A DNA stretch of 64,000 nt from Roseovarius sp. THAF27 (GTDB lineage: Bacteria > Pseudomonadota > Alphaproteobacteria > Rhodobacterales > Rhodobacteraceae). Below, one piece after another: positions 53,788-62,367 of the stretch. How positions within the stretch are numbered: the stretch's first letter is position 1; every line of letters begins with the position of its first letter. The notes below the pieces were generated by a model. It did not search any database. It worked only from the letters and a program-made list of their open reading frames with translations, and had not been told where the DNA came from. Both the position numbers and the translations under genes were made by a program. The stretch lies in assembly GCF_009363655.1 (NCBI RefSeq), contig NZ_CP045393.1, positions 558,001 to 622,000 on the forward strand. The letters run 5' to 3'.

Positions 53788-53818
53788 AAAAAAGGCCGCC
53801 CCCGGACGGGAGCGGCCC
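53788..53818 (-). terminator. Intrinsic terminator of sat/cysC
   Basis: On the minus strand GGGCCGCTCC ... GGGGGCGGCC is followed by TTTTTT, about 22 bp past the stop. Confidence 0.85.
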
Positions 53819-53840
53819 ACAATCTTGGAGCGTCGCCGGA

Positions 53841-55916
53841 TCAGCCGGCGATCAGGCCCATCTGTTCGAGTTTCAGCACGACCTGGTGGGCGCAGTTGTC
53901 GACATCGACATTCTCGGTCTCGACGCGCAGTTCAGGATTTTCCGGCACGTCGTAGGGATCGGAGATGCCCGTGAACTCCTTGATCTTGCCTTCGCGCGCG
54001 AGCTTGTAGAGGCCCTTGCGGTCGCGGCGTTCGCATTCCTCGATCGAGGTGGCGACGTGGATCTCGACGAAGGCGCCGAAGCTTTCGACGTCTTCACGCA
54101 CGGCGCGGCGGGTGGTGGCATAGGGCGCGATGGGTGCGCAGATGGCGATGCCGCCGTTCTTGGTGATCTCGCTGGCCACGTAACCGATACGGCGGATGTT
54201 GAGATCCCGGTGCTCTTTCGAGAAGCCGAGTTCCGAGCTGAGGTTCTTGCGGACGATATCGCCGTCGAGCAGCGTCACCGGGCGGCCGCCCATTTCCATC
54301 AGCTTGACCATCAGGGCGTTGGCGATGGTGGACTTGCCCGAGCCGGAGAAGCCGGTGAAGAACACGGTGAAGCCCTGCTTGGCCCGCGGCGGACGGGTGC
54401 GGCGCAGTTCCTTGACCACTTCGGGGAAGGAGAACCATTCGGGGATTTCCAGACCTTCCTGAAGGCGGCGGCGCAGCTCGGTGCCCGAGATGTTGAGGAT
54501 GGTGACGTTGTCGCGGTCCTCGATCTCGTCCATCGGCTCGTACTGGGCGCGTTCCTGCACGTAGACCATGTGCTTGAAGTCGACCATTTCGATGCCGATC
54601 TCGTCCTGATGCTCGCGGAAGAGGTCCTGGGCGTCATAGGGGCCATAGAAATCCTCGCCCGCCGAGTTCTTGCCCGGACCGGCGTGGTCGCGGCCGACGA
54701 TGAAGTGCGTGCAGCCGTGGTTCTTGCGGATCAGGCCGTGCCACACGGCCTCGCGCGGGCCGGCCATGCGCATGGCGAGGTTCAGGAGCGACATGTTCGT
54801 GGTCGAGGCCGGGTACTTGTCGAGCACCGCCTCGTAGCAGCGGACGCGGGTGAAGTGATCGACGTCGCCCGGCTTGGTCATGCCGACGATGGGGTGAATG
54901 AGCAGGTTGGCCTGCGCCTCTTTCGCGGCGCGGAAGGTCAGTTCCTGGTGCGCGCGGTGCAGGGGGTTGCGGGTCTGGAAGGCGACGACCTTGCGCCAGC
55001 CCATCTTGCGGAAGAAGGCGCGCAGTTCGTTGGGGGTGTCGCGGCGGGCGCGGAAATCGTAATGCACGGGCTGCTGGATGCCGGTGACCGGACCGCCGAG
55101 ATAGACCGGACCGGCGGTGTTGTGCAGGTAGTTGACGGCCGGGTGCGCGGAATCGTCGGCGCCGAAGACCTTTTCGGCCTCGTGCGCCTTGTTCGGGGTC
55201 CAGCGGTCGGTGATGGTCATGGTGGCCAGGATCACGCCTTCTTGGTCGCGCAAGGCGATGTCCTGTCCGGGCTCGATGCTGTCGGCGAAATCCTGGGAGA
55301 CGTCGAGCGTGATCGGCATGGGCGAGAGCGTGCCGTCGGCCAGGCGCATGGTGTCGACCACGGAATTGTAGTCTTCCTCGCCGAGGAAGCCCTTGAGCGG
55401 GTTGAAGCCGCCGTTCATCAGGAGTTCCAGGTCGCAGATCTGGCGCGGGGTGAGATCCCAGCTGACGAGATCGGCCGCTTCGACCTTCAGTTTCTGCGCG
55501 CTTTCGTGGGAGACGTAGAGTTCGGGGATGGGGGCGAGGTTGTTCTGCACTAGTCTGGTCCTTTGGTTGAGGGGGGCGAGCCCGCTTCGCGTGCCGGTCA
55601 GTTCGGCATGAAGCGCGTCGTATTCGGCGAATTTCCGGGCGAGGAAATCATCGGTGAGGCGCAGCATTTCCGCCGCTCCCCGGGTGGTGAGCGCGTAGGC
55701 GAAACGCTGGCGCTTGTCGGGGCCGGAGCGGTCGCCGACCTTGACGAAGCCGGCCTCGGTCGCCTGCCGGAGCAGGGTGTTGAGGCGGCCGAGGGACACG
55801 TCGAGCGCCGCCGCGAGCGTGCGCTGGGAGGCCTCGGACGACCGGTCCAGCTGCCGCAGGAGGCGGAAGAGGAGGTCCCGGTCGGGGAGGCTGGATTTGG
55901 CGTCAGGGGCGGACAT
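53841..55916 (-). CDS. MarR-type regulator fused in frame to ATP sulfurylase / APS kinase (Sat/CysC)
   Basis: One open frame of 691 aa. Residues about 10-105 are a winged-helix MarR-type domain (LLFRLLRQLDRSSEASQRTL, DVSLGRLNTLLRQATEAGF), close to the EPS-associated MarR group. Sat follows: QTRNPLHRAHQELTF, HPIVGMTKPGD, GRDHAGPGKN. CysC ends it: GFSGSGKST and LDGD, with the FISP motif reading APIAPY (Ser to Ala). Sat/CysC activates sulfate to APS and PAPS. A second start, GTG 55550 with AAAGGA upstream, would give a normal 569-aa Sat/CysC alone. A G6 tract at 55571-55576 sits at the seam: one base fewer would end the regulator at TAG overlapping that GTG. The true product is therefore uncertain. 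Confidence 0.8.
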   Translation of the reverse strand: MSAPDAKSSLPDRDLLFRLLRQLDRSSEASQRTLAAALDVSLGRLNTLLRQATEAGFVKVGDRSGPDKRQRFAYALTTRGAAEMLRLTDDFLARKFAEYDALHAELTGTRSGLAPLNQRTRLVQNNLAPIPELYVSHESAQKLKVEAADLVSWDLTPRQICDLELLMNGGFNPLKGFLGEEDYNSVVDTMRLADGTLSPMPITLDVSQDFADSIEPGQDIALRDQEGVILATMTITDRWTPNKAHEAEKVFGADDSAHPAVNYLHNTAGPVYLGGPVTGIQQPVHYDFRARRDTPNELRAFFRKMGWRKVVAFQTRNPLHRAHQELTFRAAKEAQANLLIHPIVGMTKPGDVDHFTRVRCYEAVLDKYPASTTNMSLLNLAMRMAGPREAVWHGLIRKNHGCTHFIVGRDHAGPGKNSAGEDFYGPYDAQDLFREHQDEIGIEMVDFKHMVYVQERAQYEPMDEIEDRDNVTILNISGTELRRRLQEGLEIPEWFSFPEVVKELRRTRPPRAKQGFTVFFTGFSGSGKSTIANALMVKLMEMGGRPVTLLDGDIVRKNLSSELGFSKEHRDLNIRRIGYVASEITKNGGIAICAPIAPYATTRRAVREDVESFGAFVEIHVATSIEECERRDRKGLYKLAREGKIKEFTGISDPYDVPENPELRVETENVDVDNCAHQVVLKLEQMGLIAG
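55548..55565 (-). promoter_or_regulatory. Internal start site for Sat/CysC
   Basis: AAAGGA lies eight bases before GTG 55550; translation from here gives MQNNLAPIPELY, the usual Sat N-terminus. It can operate whether or not the upstream MarR frame is fused. Confidence 0.65.
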
Positions 55917-55930
55917 GCGGCGACTCGAAG

Positions 55931-55950
55931 TGTGTTCACGCGTGAACACA
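55931..55950. promoter_or_regulatory. 20-bp perfect palindrome, likely MarR operator
   Basis: TGTGTTCACGCGTGAACACA, a perfect inverted repeat, ends 15 bp before the MarR-domain ATG. It overlaps the -10 box and predicted start of the promoter, so bound protein would repress. MarR proteins commonly bind such palindromes in their own promoter. Confidence 0.75.
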
Positions 55951-55975
55951 TATGGGAGGCGGCTTGCCTTGTGAA
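55947..55975 (-). promoter_or_regulatory. Promoter of the MarR/sat/cysC frame
   Basis: TTCACA and TATGTG, 17-bp spacer, on the minus strand. The start would lie near 55940, in the palindrome, leaving a leader of about 24 nt. Confidence 0.6.
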
Positions 55976-56035
55976 CCCCCTTTCGGGGCGGCACGGGGAT
56001 TGTTGCCGATATGCCGTGAGCGAGGCGCGCCGACG

Positions 56036-56946
56036 CTATTGCGCGGCGGACATGGGCGCGGTGGCGGCCTGGGATCGCCGAACCTCTTCATGTAGCCGGT
56101 CGCGGAAGGATCGGATCATCGGATCGTCGGCGTGCGCCTTGGCGCAGGCGACCGAGTAGATCGCGCCGGGAATGGTGTCGGTGTCGAAAAGCCGCACGAG
56201 ACGCCCCGAGGCCAGCGTGCCGTGCACCATCGCGTCGAAGGCCATGGCCACGCCGTGCCCCTGTTCGGCGGCGGTGGTGGCCAGTTCGCAATTGGGGGAG
56301 GTCGGGCCGGGCGGCAGGTCGGGTGCGCCGAGTCCGGCGGCGGCAAACCATTCCTGCCAAGAATCGTCGGTTTCGTCATACATCAGCCGCTGGCGCAATA
56401 GGTCGCGCGGGCTGCGGATATCTTCGCGGTCCATCAGGTCGGGGTTGCTCACCGGGTAGCGGCTGGAGGTCATCAGCGGCTCGGTGTGGACGCCGGGGTG
56501 GTGCGTGTCGCGCCACTGGATAACGACGTCGCTGTCTTTGGACGAGGAATCGATGTCGGGCGCGCCCGTCGAGACCCGCAAGCGGGTCCGGTCGCCGAAA
56601 TCCAGCCAGTGCCGGCGTGGCACCAGCCAGCGGGCGGCAAAGCCCGGAGTGCACAGCACGCGCAGGTTTCTTTCGCCCGCGTCACGCACCGAACGGGTGC
56701 TGTCGTCGCGCAGGTCCAGCAGGCCGATCAGCTTGCCTGCATGGGCGCGGCCGGTCAGCGTCAGGGCCATCCGGTTGCCGCTGCGTTCGAACAGCGCGGT
56801 GTCGAGCTACTCTTCCAGTGCGCGAATCTGGTGGCTGACGGCAGAGGGCGAGAGGCACAGCTCTTCGGCTGCGTGCTTGAAGCTTTTGTGGCGCGCGGCG
56901 GCCTCGAACGCCTTGACCGCGGCGAAGGGGGCAGGTGCCGTCCCAT
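56036..56946 (-). pseudogene. LysR-family (GcvA-like) regulator with frameshift and nonsense lesions
   Basis: The sequence matches a GcvA-type LysR regulator of about 303 aa. It starts MGRHLPP at ATG 56946, then needs one extra C in the C5 tract (plus-strand 56927-56931) to continue as FAAVKAFEAAARHKSFKHAA. The helix-turn-helix runs to SAVSHQIRALEE, and the next codon is TAG (56807-56809) where family members have Gln (CAG). Beyond it LDTALFERSGNRMALTLTG and the effector domain are intact. A remaining start at 56770 lacks the DNA-binding part. Both changes must be genuine or both errors of reading; the second is a simple C-to-T. Confidence 0.75.
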
Positions 56947-57053
56947 GGCGGATGAATTTCCTTCATTGGCAGATGAAAAATAGCCTTTTGCGCAGGGGCG
57001 CGGTCGAAGCTTTGCATTTTCGGGACATCAATCAAATTGCCCAGGAGGTCGCC

Positions 57054-57542
57054 ATGTGCATCCTGTCCCGAGCCGGCCTGTGGTCGGCGCGTAGTGGTCT
57101 TTTCTGCCTTGTTCTCATGGTGTTTGGCGGCGGCGCTTGGGCATCCGATCTTCTGGCCTGGGTCGAGGCAAGGGCGCTGACTGAGCTAGTGGCGCACATG
57201 GAGGTCTGGCTGGACGAGCACACCGATCTGCCGCGTCGCTCGGACGCGCCGGAAATTCGGCTGACGTCCGAGGTCAAAGTGGCGTGGCTGGCGCCGATGC
57301 GGGCGGCGCCGGACGCGTCACACACGCGGGGGCTTTATGATCCTGACAGCGAGACAATCTGGCTGGTGCGGCCGTGGAACGCGAAGGATCCCTATGACGT
57401 GGGTGTTCTGTCGCACGAACTGGTGCATCACCGGCAGGCGGGGCAGCGGCATTGGTATTGTCCGGGGGCGCAGGAATTGCCGGCCTGCCGGGTGCAGCAG
57501 GCATGGCTGAACGCGCAGGGGCTGGAGCCGGACGTGAACTAG
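57054..57542 (+). CDS. DUF6647-like secreted putative metallopeptidase
   Basis: A 162-aa protein with a signal peptide (WSARSGLFCLVLMVFGGGAWA) and the zinc motif HELVHH (HExxH) near residue 122, followed by C-terminal Cys residues (WYCPGAQELPACRV). AGGAGG seven bases upstream supports ATG 57054. The domain fits DUF6647; activity is not shown. Divergent from the LysR pseudogene. Confidence 0.75.
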   Translation: MCILSRAGLWSARSGLFCLVLMVFGGGAWASDLLAWVEARALTELVAHMEVWLDEHTDLPRRSDAPEIRLTSEVKVAWLAPMRAAPDASHTRGLYDPDSETIWLVRPWNAKDPYDVGVLSHELVHHRQAGQRHWYCPGAQELPACRVQQAWLNAQGLEPDVN

Positions 57543-57599
57543 GTGGTGCTGGAGTCTGGATGCACGCCGCGGGAAATTCATCACGAGTGAGGTGGGTGA

Positions 57600-57623
57600 G
57601 CGTGGGTTTTCACCCACCCTACG
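57600..57623. repeat. Interspersed repeat GCGTGGGTTTTCACCCACCC, copy 2
   Basis: Identical over 24 nt to 13940-13963. The preceding GGTGGGTG (57591-57598) makes a hairpin with CACCCACC. Confidence 0.7.
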
Positions 57624-57624
57624 A

Positions 57625-57646
57625 GGTCCCGGATCAGGTCCGGGAC
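57625..57646. repeat. Palindromic repeat GTCCCGGATCAGGTCCGGGA, copy 2
   Basis: GTCCCGGA / TCCGGGAC dyad, the inverted counterpart of 46813-46833. Confidence 0.55.
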
Positions 57647-57734
57647 GGCTGGAATGGGATCGCGCCGGTAGCGCATTGGTGTGGGTTGGGGGCCAGGCCC
57701 CAAACGCAGGATTGATTGGGGGCCAGCCCCCAAA

Positions 57735-57763
57735 CCCCCGGGATATTTTCGGCCAGAGGAAGG
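57735..57763 (+). repeat. GATATTTT..GCCAGAGGAAG intergenic repeat, copy D
   Basis: CCCCCGGGATATTTTCGGCC then AGAGGAAGG, near-identical to copy A. Two GGGGCC-type hairpins (57685-57735) sit beside it, downstream of trxB. Confidence 0.7.
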
Positions 57764-57776
57764 CGGGGCGTGCGGC

Positions 57777-58757
57777 TCAGGCTTGCGGGACGTAGGCCTC
57801 GGGGGCGGGGGCGTCTTCGGGCAGCTCGGCGATGAATTTTTCCGCGTCGAGGGCGGCCATGCAGCCCATGCCGGCGGAGGTTACCGCCTGGCGGTAGATA
57901 TGGTCGGTGAGGTCGCCTGCCGCGAAGAGGCCGGGGATCGAGGTGCGGGTGGAGCCGGGCTCGACCTTGACGTAGTCGCCGTGATGCATCTCGACCTTGC
58001 CCTTGACCAGTTCGCTGGCGGGGGCGTGGCCGATGGCGATGAAGACGCCCTTGCAGGGGATTTCCTGCGTCTCGCCGGTCTTCGTATGCTTGACGCGCAC
58101 GCCGGTGACGCCCTTGGGGGTGTCGTCGCCCAGCACCTCGTCAAGCTCGTGGAACCACAGTGGCTCGATCTTGGGGTGTTTCAGCAGGCGGTCCTGCAGG
58201 ATCTTCTCGGCGCGCAGCTCGTCGCGGCGGTGGATGAGCGTGACCTTGGAGGCGAAGTTGGTGAGAAAGAGCGCCTCTTCGACGGCGGTGTTGCCGCCGC
58301 CCACGACGACGATCTCGTCACCGCGGTAGAAGAAGCCGTCGCAGGTGGCGCAGGCGGAGACGCCGAAGCCCTTGAACGCGTCCTCGGAGGGCAGGCCGAG
58401 CCACTTGGCGCGGGCGCCGGTGGCGAGGATGACGGCGTCGGCGGTGTAGGTGGTGCCTGAATCACTCTTGGCGATGAAGGGGCGTGTGTCGACGTCGAGC
58501 GAGGAGATGATGTCGCCCACGATCTCGCAGCCCATGGCCTTGGCGTGGGCCTCCATGCGGACCATCAGGTCGGGGCCCTGGACCTCGGTGTCGCCGGGCC
58601 AGTTCTCGACCTCGGTGGTGGTGGTCAGTTGGCCGCCGGGCTCGATGCCCTGCACGAGGATGGGTTCCAGCATGGCGCGGCTGGCATAGACGCCGGCGGT
58701 GTAGCCCGCGGGCCCCGAGCCGATGATCAAAACCCTGGTGTGACGTGTCTCGGCCAT
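57777..58757 (-). CDS. trxB: Thioredoxin-disulfide reductase
   Basis: FAD/NADPH flavoenzyme of 326 aa reducing thioredoxin. N-terminal FAD site IIGSGPAGYTAGVYASR, redox centre ACATCDG (about residues 141-147), NADPH site VVGGGNTAVEEA, and the final FAAGDLTD are intact. ATG 58757; upstream frame is unused. Divergent from the Lrp gene. Confidence 0.96.
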   Translation of the reverse strand: MAETRHTRVLIIGSGPAGYTAGVYASRAMLEPILVQGIEPGGQLTTTTEVENWPGDTEVQGPDLMVRMEAHAKAMGCEIVGDIISSLDVDTRPFIAKSDSGTTYTADAVILATGARAKWLGLPSEDAFKGFGVSACATCDGFFYRGDEIVVVGGGNTAVEEALFLTNFASKVTLIHRRDELRAEKILQDRLLKHPKIEPLWFHELDEVLGDDTPKGVTGVRVKHTKTGETQEIPCKGVFIAIGHAPASELVKGKVEMHHGDYVKVEPGSTRTSIPGLFAAGDLTDHIYRQAVTSAGMGCMAALDAEKFIAELPEDAPAPEAYVPQA

Positions 58758-58975
58758 GTCCGATCCCCCTTGATCCGTGGAGCGGGGCATGAGACGCCCC
58801 GCGTGAGTCCGGACAGATATAACGGGGCCGGGCGGGGGTGTGTAGCCCCGCAAACCCGGTATGCGGGGGTCGGGACGACATTTTCTGTCCCGAAAGGATA
58901 TTGCGCCGGGGTGAAACATTATTGCGCGTGGCGCCGGTCGTGATATAACAATCGCGAAATCAACCGGAGAAACCG

Positions 58976-59476
58976 ATGCCTGCGACGCGCCTTGACGACA
59001 TTGACCGCATGATCCTGGCCGAATTGCAGGCGGATGGGCGGATGACCAACGTCGAACTGGCCCGCCGGGTGGGCATTTCCGCGCCGCCCTGCCTGCGCCG
59101 GGTGCGCACGCTGGAGGAGCAGGGGTACATCAAGGGCTATCACGCCGACGTGGACGCGCGCGAGCTGGGATTCGAGGTGCAGGTCTTTGCCAGTGTCGGG
59201 CTGGTGAGCCAGGCCGAGGCGGACCTGAGCGCGTTCGAGGCGCGCTGCCGGGCGTGGCCGCTGGTGCGGGAGTGCCACATGCTGAACGGCGAGGTGGATT
59301 TCATCCTGAAATGCGTGGCGCCGGACCTGAGCACCTTCCAGAGCTTCCTGACCAGCGAGTTGACGGCGGCGGAGAACGTGGCGTCGGTGAAGACCTCGCT
59401 GGTCATCCGCTGTGCCAAGGACGAGCCGGGCGTACCCTTCGAAATCCTGGAGGAGCGGTTGAGCCGGTCGGCCTGA
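58976..59476 (+). CDS. Lrp/AsnC-family transcriptional regulator
   Basis: A 166-aa regulator. The winged helix is residues about 5-60 (LDDIDRMILAELQADGRMTN, ARRVGISAPPCLRRVRTLE), followed by a RAM effector domain typical of amino-acid-sensing Lrp proteins. CGGAGAAACCG is the ribosome site. Divergent from trxB. The effector and targets are unknown. Confidence 0.92.
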   Translation: MPATRLDDIDRMILAELQADGRMTNVELARRVGISAPPCLRRVRTLEEQGYIKGYHADVDARELGFEVQVFASVGLVSQAEADLSAFEARCRAWPLVRECHMLNGEVDFILKCVAPDLSTFQSFLTSELTAAENVASVKTSLVIRCAKDEPGVPFEILEERLSRSA

Positions 59477-59482
59477 GCCCGC

Positions 59483-59779
59483 TCAGAAGCCGCAATAGTC
59501 GGAGCCGTAATAGCGGTACCGGAACGGATTGCGGTCGAGCACCTCGATATCCTCGCGGGTCGACACGGCGATGACGGCGTTGTTGGCGCCCATCAGGCCG
59601 TGGCCCGCGTCCCGGTAGGTCTGCAGAAGCTGTGCCTCGGTCAGGACGCAGGCGTTGATCTCGAAAATGTAGCGGACGAAATCGTCGGGATCGTTTTCGC
59701 GGGGTGGCGGGCGGTCATTGGCCAGTGCCATGGGGGCAAGGGACAGGACCGCGAGACAGGTCAGGTGAAAATGGCGCAT
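59483..59779 (-). CDS. Small secreted hypothetical protein
   Basis: A 98-aa protein from ATG 59779 with a signal peptide (MRHFHLTCLAVLSLAPMALA). The mature part has two Cys and Tyr-rich C-terminus (RYRYYGSDYCGF). Not recognised. The rest of the longer open frame upstream is shadow. Confidence 0.6.
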   Translation of the reverse strand: MRHFHLTCLAVLSLAPMALANDRPPPRENDPDDFVRYIFEINACVLTEAQLLQTYRDAGHGLMGANNAVIAVSTREDIEVLDRNPFRYRYYGSDYCGF

Positions 59780-59853
59780 GGGGAAACCCGTTCTGGCTGA
59801 ATGCGCGGAGTGTGCGCCGTATGCCGGGGCGCTGCAAGCGGGCAGGGCGGCGT

Positions 59854-60279
59854 CTAGTCGACCTTGAGCACGTGGTACATGTCGCGGGTCAGCAGGAGCT
59901 GGCCGTCGATCACCTCCCACAAATGCATGTATCGGCCGACGATGCGCTGCTCGCCCATCATGACGACGGTTTCGCCGATCTCGACCGCGCTGGTGTCGAA
60001 GCCGCGGATGTCGAAGGTCTTGAACTGCAACTCGCGGGCGCCGGCGGCGAAGGCCTGGGCGTAGTGCTGGGCGATGGCCTCGCGCCCGAGGATCGAGGCC
60101 TGGCCGGGCGGCAGCAGGGCCGCGTCGGGGGCGTAGAACCCGGCGAGGCTTTCGGCATCCTGCGCGTTGTATGTAGCGACGAAGGCGGTCATGCGGGCGA
60201 TAACTGGGTTGTCCTGTGCCTGGGCGGCGGTGCCGAAGGCAAGCAGGAGCCCGAGGGCGAGGATAGGCAGGCGAAGCAT
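59854..60279 (-). CDS. NTF2-like (SgcJ/DUF4440-type) secreted protein
   Basis: A 141-aa protein with a signal peptide (LRLPILALGLLLAFGTAAQA). The mature domain has the SnoaL/NTF2 cone pattern (IARMTAFVATYNAQDAESLA, FYAPDAALLPPG). Function not known; members range from enzymes to binding proteins. Confidence 0.8.
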   Translation of the reverse strand: MLRLPILALGLLLAFGTAAQAQDNPVIARMTAFVATYNAQDAESLAGFYAPDAALLPPGQASILGREAIAQHYAQAFAAGARELQFKTFDIRGFDTSAVEIGETVVMMGEQRIVGRYMHLWEVIDGQLLLTRDMYHVLKVD

Positions 60280-60380
60280 GGCGGCGGCTTTCAGTAGGGC
60301 TTGGGGGGTCAGATGTCTTGCCCGAAAGCGTAGCCGCGACGCGACCGGCGATGCAATGTCGATGGCGGGCCAGGGCCGTC

Positions 60381-61226
60381 TCAGATGTGTTTCGCCAGTC
60401 CCGCGATCCAGCCCGGGGCGTCGCGGGCATCGACCACGGCCTCGCGGATGAGCCAGTCCATGTGGCCCGACAGAAGCTTCAATCGGGAGGGTTCGCGGAA
60501 GGCGAGGTAGAAGCGGCCCACGTAGATCACCCCCATGAGCGGACCGAAGAGGGTGACGGGCGCGGAAAAGAGATTGTGCGCGTCGAAGAGGTTGAGGCGC
60601 AGGGACGGAAAGAACGTTTCGGCCTGTTCGGCCAAGTGCAGGATCTGTTCATGCCGCGCGTCGCGGTCGAGCCCCTGCCAGTAGCCGGTGCCACGGGCGA
60701 AAGCCTCGAGCTCGTGCCGGGGCATGGCGATCTCGTACTCGGTCGCCTCGCGCCGAAGCCAGTCGAGGTTGTCCTGCATGGCGCGCACGGCCTGGCCCGG
60801 TGTCTTGCCGAGAAAGGCGGCGTATTCCCAGCGCATCACCGCCTCGGTCTTGAGCATGTCGGGCAGGGTGGCGGGGACGTGGCGGACCTTGTAGCCGCTG
60901 GCCTCGCGGTGCCAGTCGAGCAGCTGGGCGTCGGCGGAGGTGCGGTCGGCTTGCGTCATGCTGAGGGCGGCCTCGATCACGTCGCCGGGGCGTTCGGGAC
61001 GATCGGTGAGACCGAGCAGCCAGTCGGAGCTGACCCCGAGCGCCTCGGCGCAGCCGGCGGCGAGGTGGGCGTTGGGCATCCGGGCGGCCTCGGTATCGAG
61101 CAGTTGCGACACGGTGGAGCGGCTGACGCCGGTCTGGCGCGCGAGCGCGCTGAGATTGGTGCCGGTCATGGTCATGGCTCCGGTGAGCCGGTCGCGGAAG
61201 ATCGTGGCGCGGGCCTGTTTGTTCAT
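60381..61226 (-). CDS. XRE-family helix-turn-helix regulator
   Basis: A 281-aa protein from ATG 61226. An N-terminal HTH_3 domain (NLSALARQTGVSRSTVSQLL) is followed by a tail near WLLGLTDRPERPGD and a long alpha-rich C-terminal domain without recognised family. An inverted repeat at 61240-61255 lies just upstream and is a candidate own operator. Divergent from DUF2061. Confidence 0.8.
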   Translation of the reverse strand: MNKQARATIFRDRLTGAMTMTGTNLSALARQTGVSRSTVSQLLDTEAARMPNAHLAAGCAEALGVSSDWLLGLTDRPERPGDVIEAALSMTQADRTSADAQLLDWHREASGYKVRHVPATLPDMLKTEAVMRWEYAAFLGKTPGQAVRAMQDNLDWLRREATEYEIAMPRHELEAFARGTGYWQGLDRDARHEQILHLAEQAETFFPSLRLNLFDAHNLFSAPVTLFGPLMGVIYVGRFYLAFREPSRLKLLSGHMDWLIREAVVDARDAPGWIAGLAKHI

Positions 61227-61239
61227 ATTGGTGCCGTTT

Positions 61240-61255
61240 GTCCAGTTTAATGGAC
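61240..61255. promoter_or_regulatory. Inverted repeat GTCCA-N6-TGGAC
   Basis: GTCCAGTTTAATGGAC is a 5-bp-arm palindrome 13 bp ahead of the XRE gene start, with a further GTCC nearby (61260-61263). Possible autoregulatory site. Confidence 0.4.
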
Positions 61256-61356
61256 ATCCGTCCGTTTTGTTAAGCAAAGACAGAATACACGACAGGGTGC
61301 CGGGATGCTAGGTGGTCGACAGAGACACCACACGACGCGGCAGAGGAGCATTGGAG

Positions 61357-61560
61357 ATGGAGACGAACAAACGCACGCTGGCAAAGGCGACAACCTGGCA
61401 GGTGCTGGGCCTGATGGTGATGACGTTGATCGGGTTCATCATGACCGGATCGGTGGCGCAGGGCGGCACCTATGCGATGATCACGGCGGCGATCGGCTTC
61501 GTCACGTTCTTCCTGCACGAGCGGATCTGGGCCGGGATCGGCTGGGGTCGCCGCGGCTGA
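61357..61560 (+). CDS. DUF2061 membrane protein
   Basis: A 67-aa protein with two membrane helices. The pattern TNKRTLAKATTWQVLGLMVM identifies DUF2061. ATG 61357 has GAGGAG upstream. Role unknown. Confidence 0.85.
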   Translation: METNKRTLAKATTWQVLGLMVMTLIGFIMTGSVAQGGTYAMITAAIGFVTFFLHERIWAGIGWGRRG

Positions 61561-61584
61561 CCGGGCCGGCGGCGACGCCCAGCG

Positions 61585-62367
61585 TCAGGCTGTCAGGCCC
61601 TGCAAGGGCAGGCGGGGATGGCAGATGCTGCCGAAATCGGCTGGTTTCTTCACATGCGGAAAGAGCGACAGGAAGAGGGCCAGCATGTTGGGTCCCATGG
61701 CGCGCTCGAAGCCGGGGCCGGGGTGGAAGCTTTCGACCTCGATGCCCGAGGCGCGCAGGATGGCATGGCGGCGCAGGCAAACATGATAGACCGTCACGGG
61801 CCGGGGCGGCACCAGTTCGATCACGTTCATGCCGTCGACAAGGTCGCTGACCGGGGTCAGTACGCGTTCGCGCCCGAAGCTGTCGCGCAGGCCGGGTGGC
61901 CGGCCGAGGATGCGCGCACCGGGACCGGCGGTGAGGTTCAAATCGGGGCGGCCCAGGCCGAAGCTGTCCGGCATGATCCGGGTCAGGCGGCAGGCGGACT
62001 GGTCGAGGCCGGCGGCGGACGGAACCAGCGTCATGGCGCCGATCCAGAGCACGCGGGAGGGACCGTGATCGGCGGTGGAAACGTTCATGCCCGGTTCGAG
62101 ATCCTGCACGGCGACCTGACCGGAGGGCGTGTGCAGGAGCGTGCCGTGGGAAAAGGCGGAAAACGCGCTGTCGAAGATCGGGGTGGCCGGGGCGATCTGG
62201 TCGGTCCAGCCGGCCGTTCCGTCCGGGCGCAGATACGTGACCCGGAACTTGCGCATCGGGCGCGGCGACCGGGCGGCGGGAGGGACCTGCGCCGTGCCGG
62301 TGCGCGCGTGTGTTGCATTTGTCTTGTGCGCCACCGAGAGAGAGGTGGCGATGGTAGGGGTGCCCAT
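61585..62367 (-). CDS. Hint-domain (Hedgehog/intein-like) protein
   Basis: A 260-aa protein from ATG 62367. The Hint core is visible in HGTLLHTPSGQVAVQDLEPG and SRVLWIGAMTLVP, the pattern of the Hint_2 family found in Rhodobacterales. These are often self-splicing or secreted-repeat proteins, though the canonical splice Cys is not evident. No linked RTX partner next to it. Confidence 0.8.
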   Translation of the reverse strand: MGTPTIATSLSVAHKTNATHARTGTAQVPPAARSPRPMRKFRVTYLRPDGTAGWTDQIAPATPIFDSAFSAFSHGTLLHTPSGQVAVQDLEPGMNVSTADHGPSRVLWIGAMTLVPSAAGLDQSACRLTRIMPDSFGLGRPDLNLTAGPGARILGRPPGLRDSFGRERVLTPVSDLVDGMNVIELVPPRPVTVYHVCLRRHAILRASGIEVESFHPGPGFERAMGPNMLALFLSLFPHVKKPADFGSICHPRLPLQGLTA

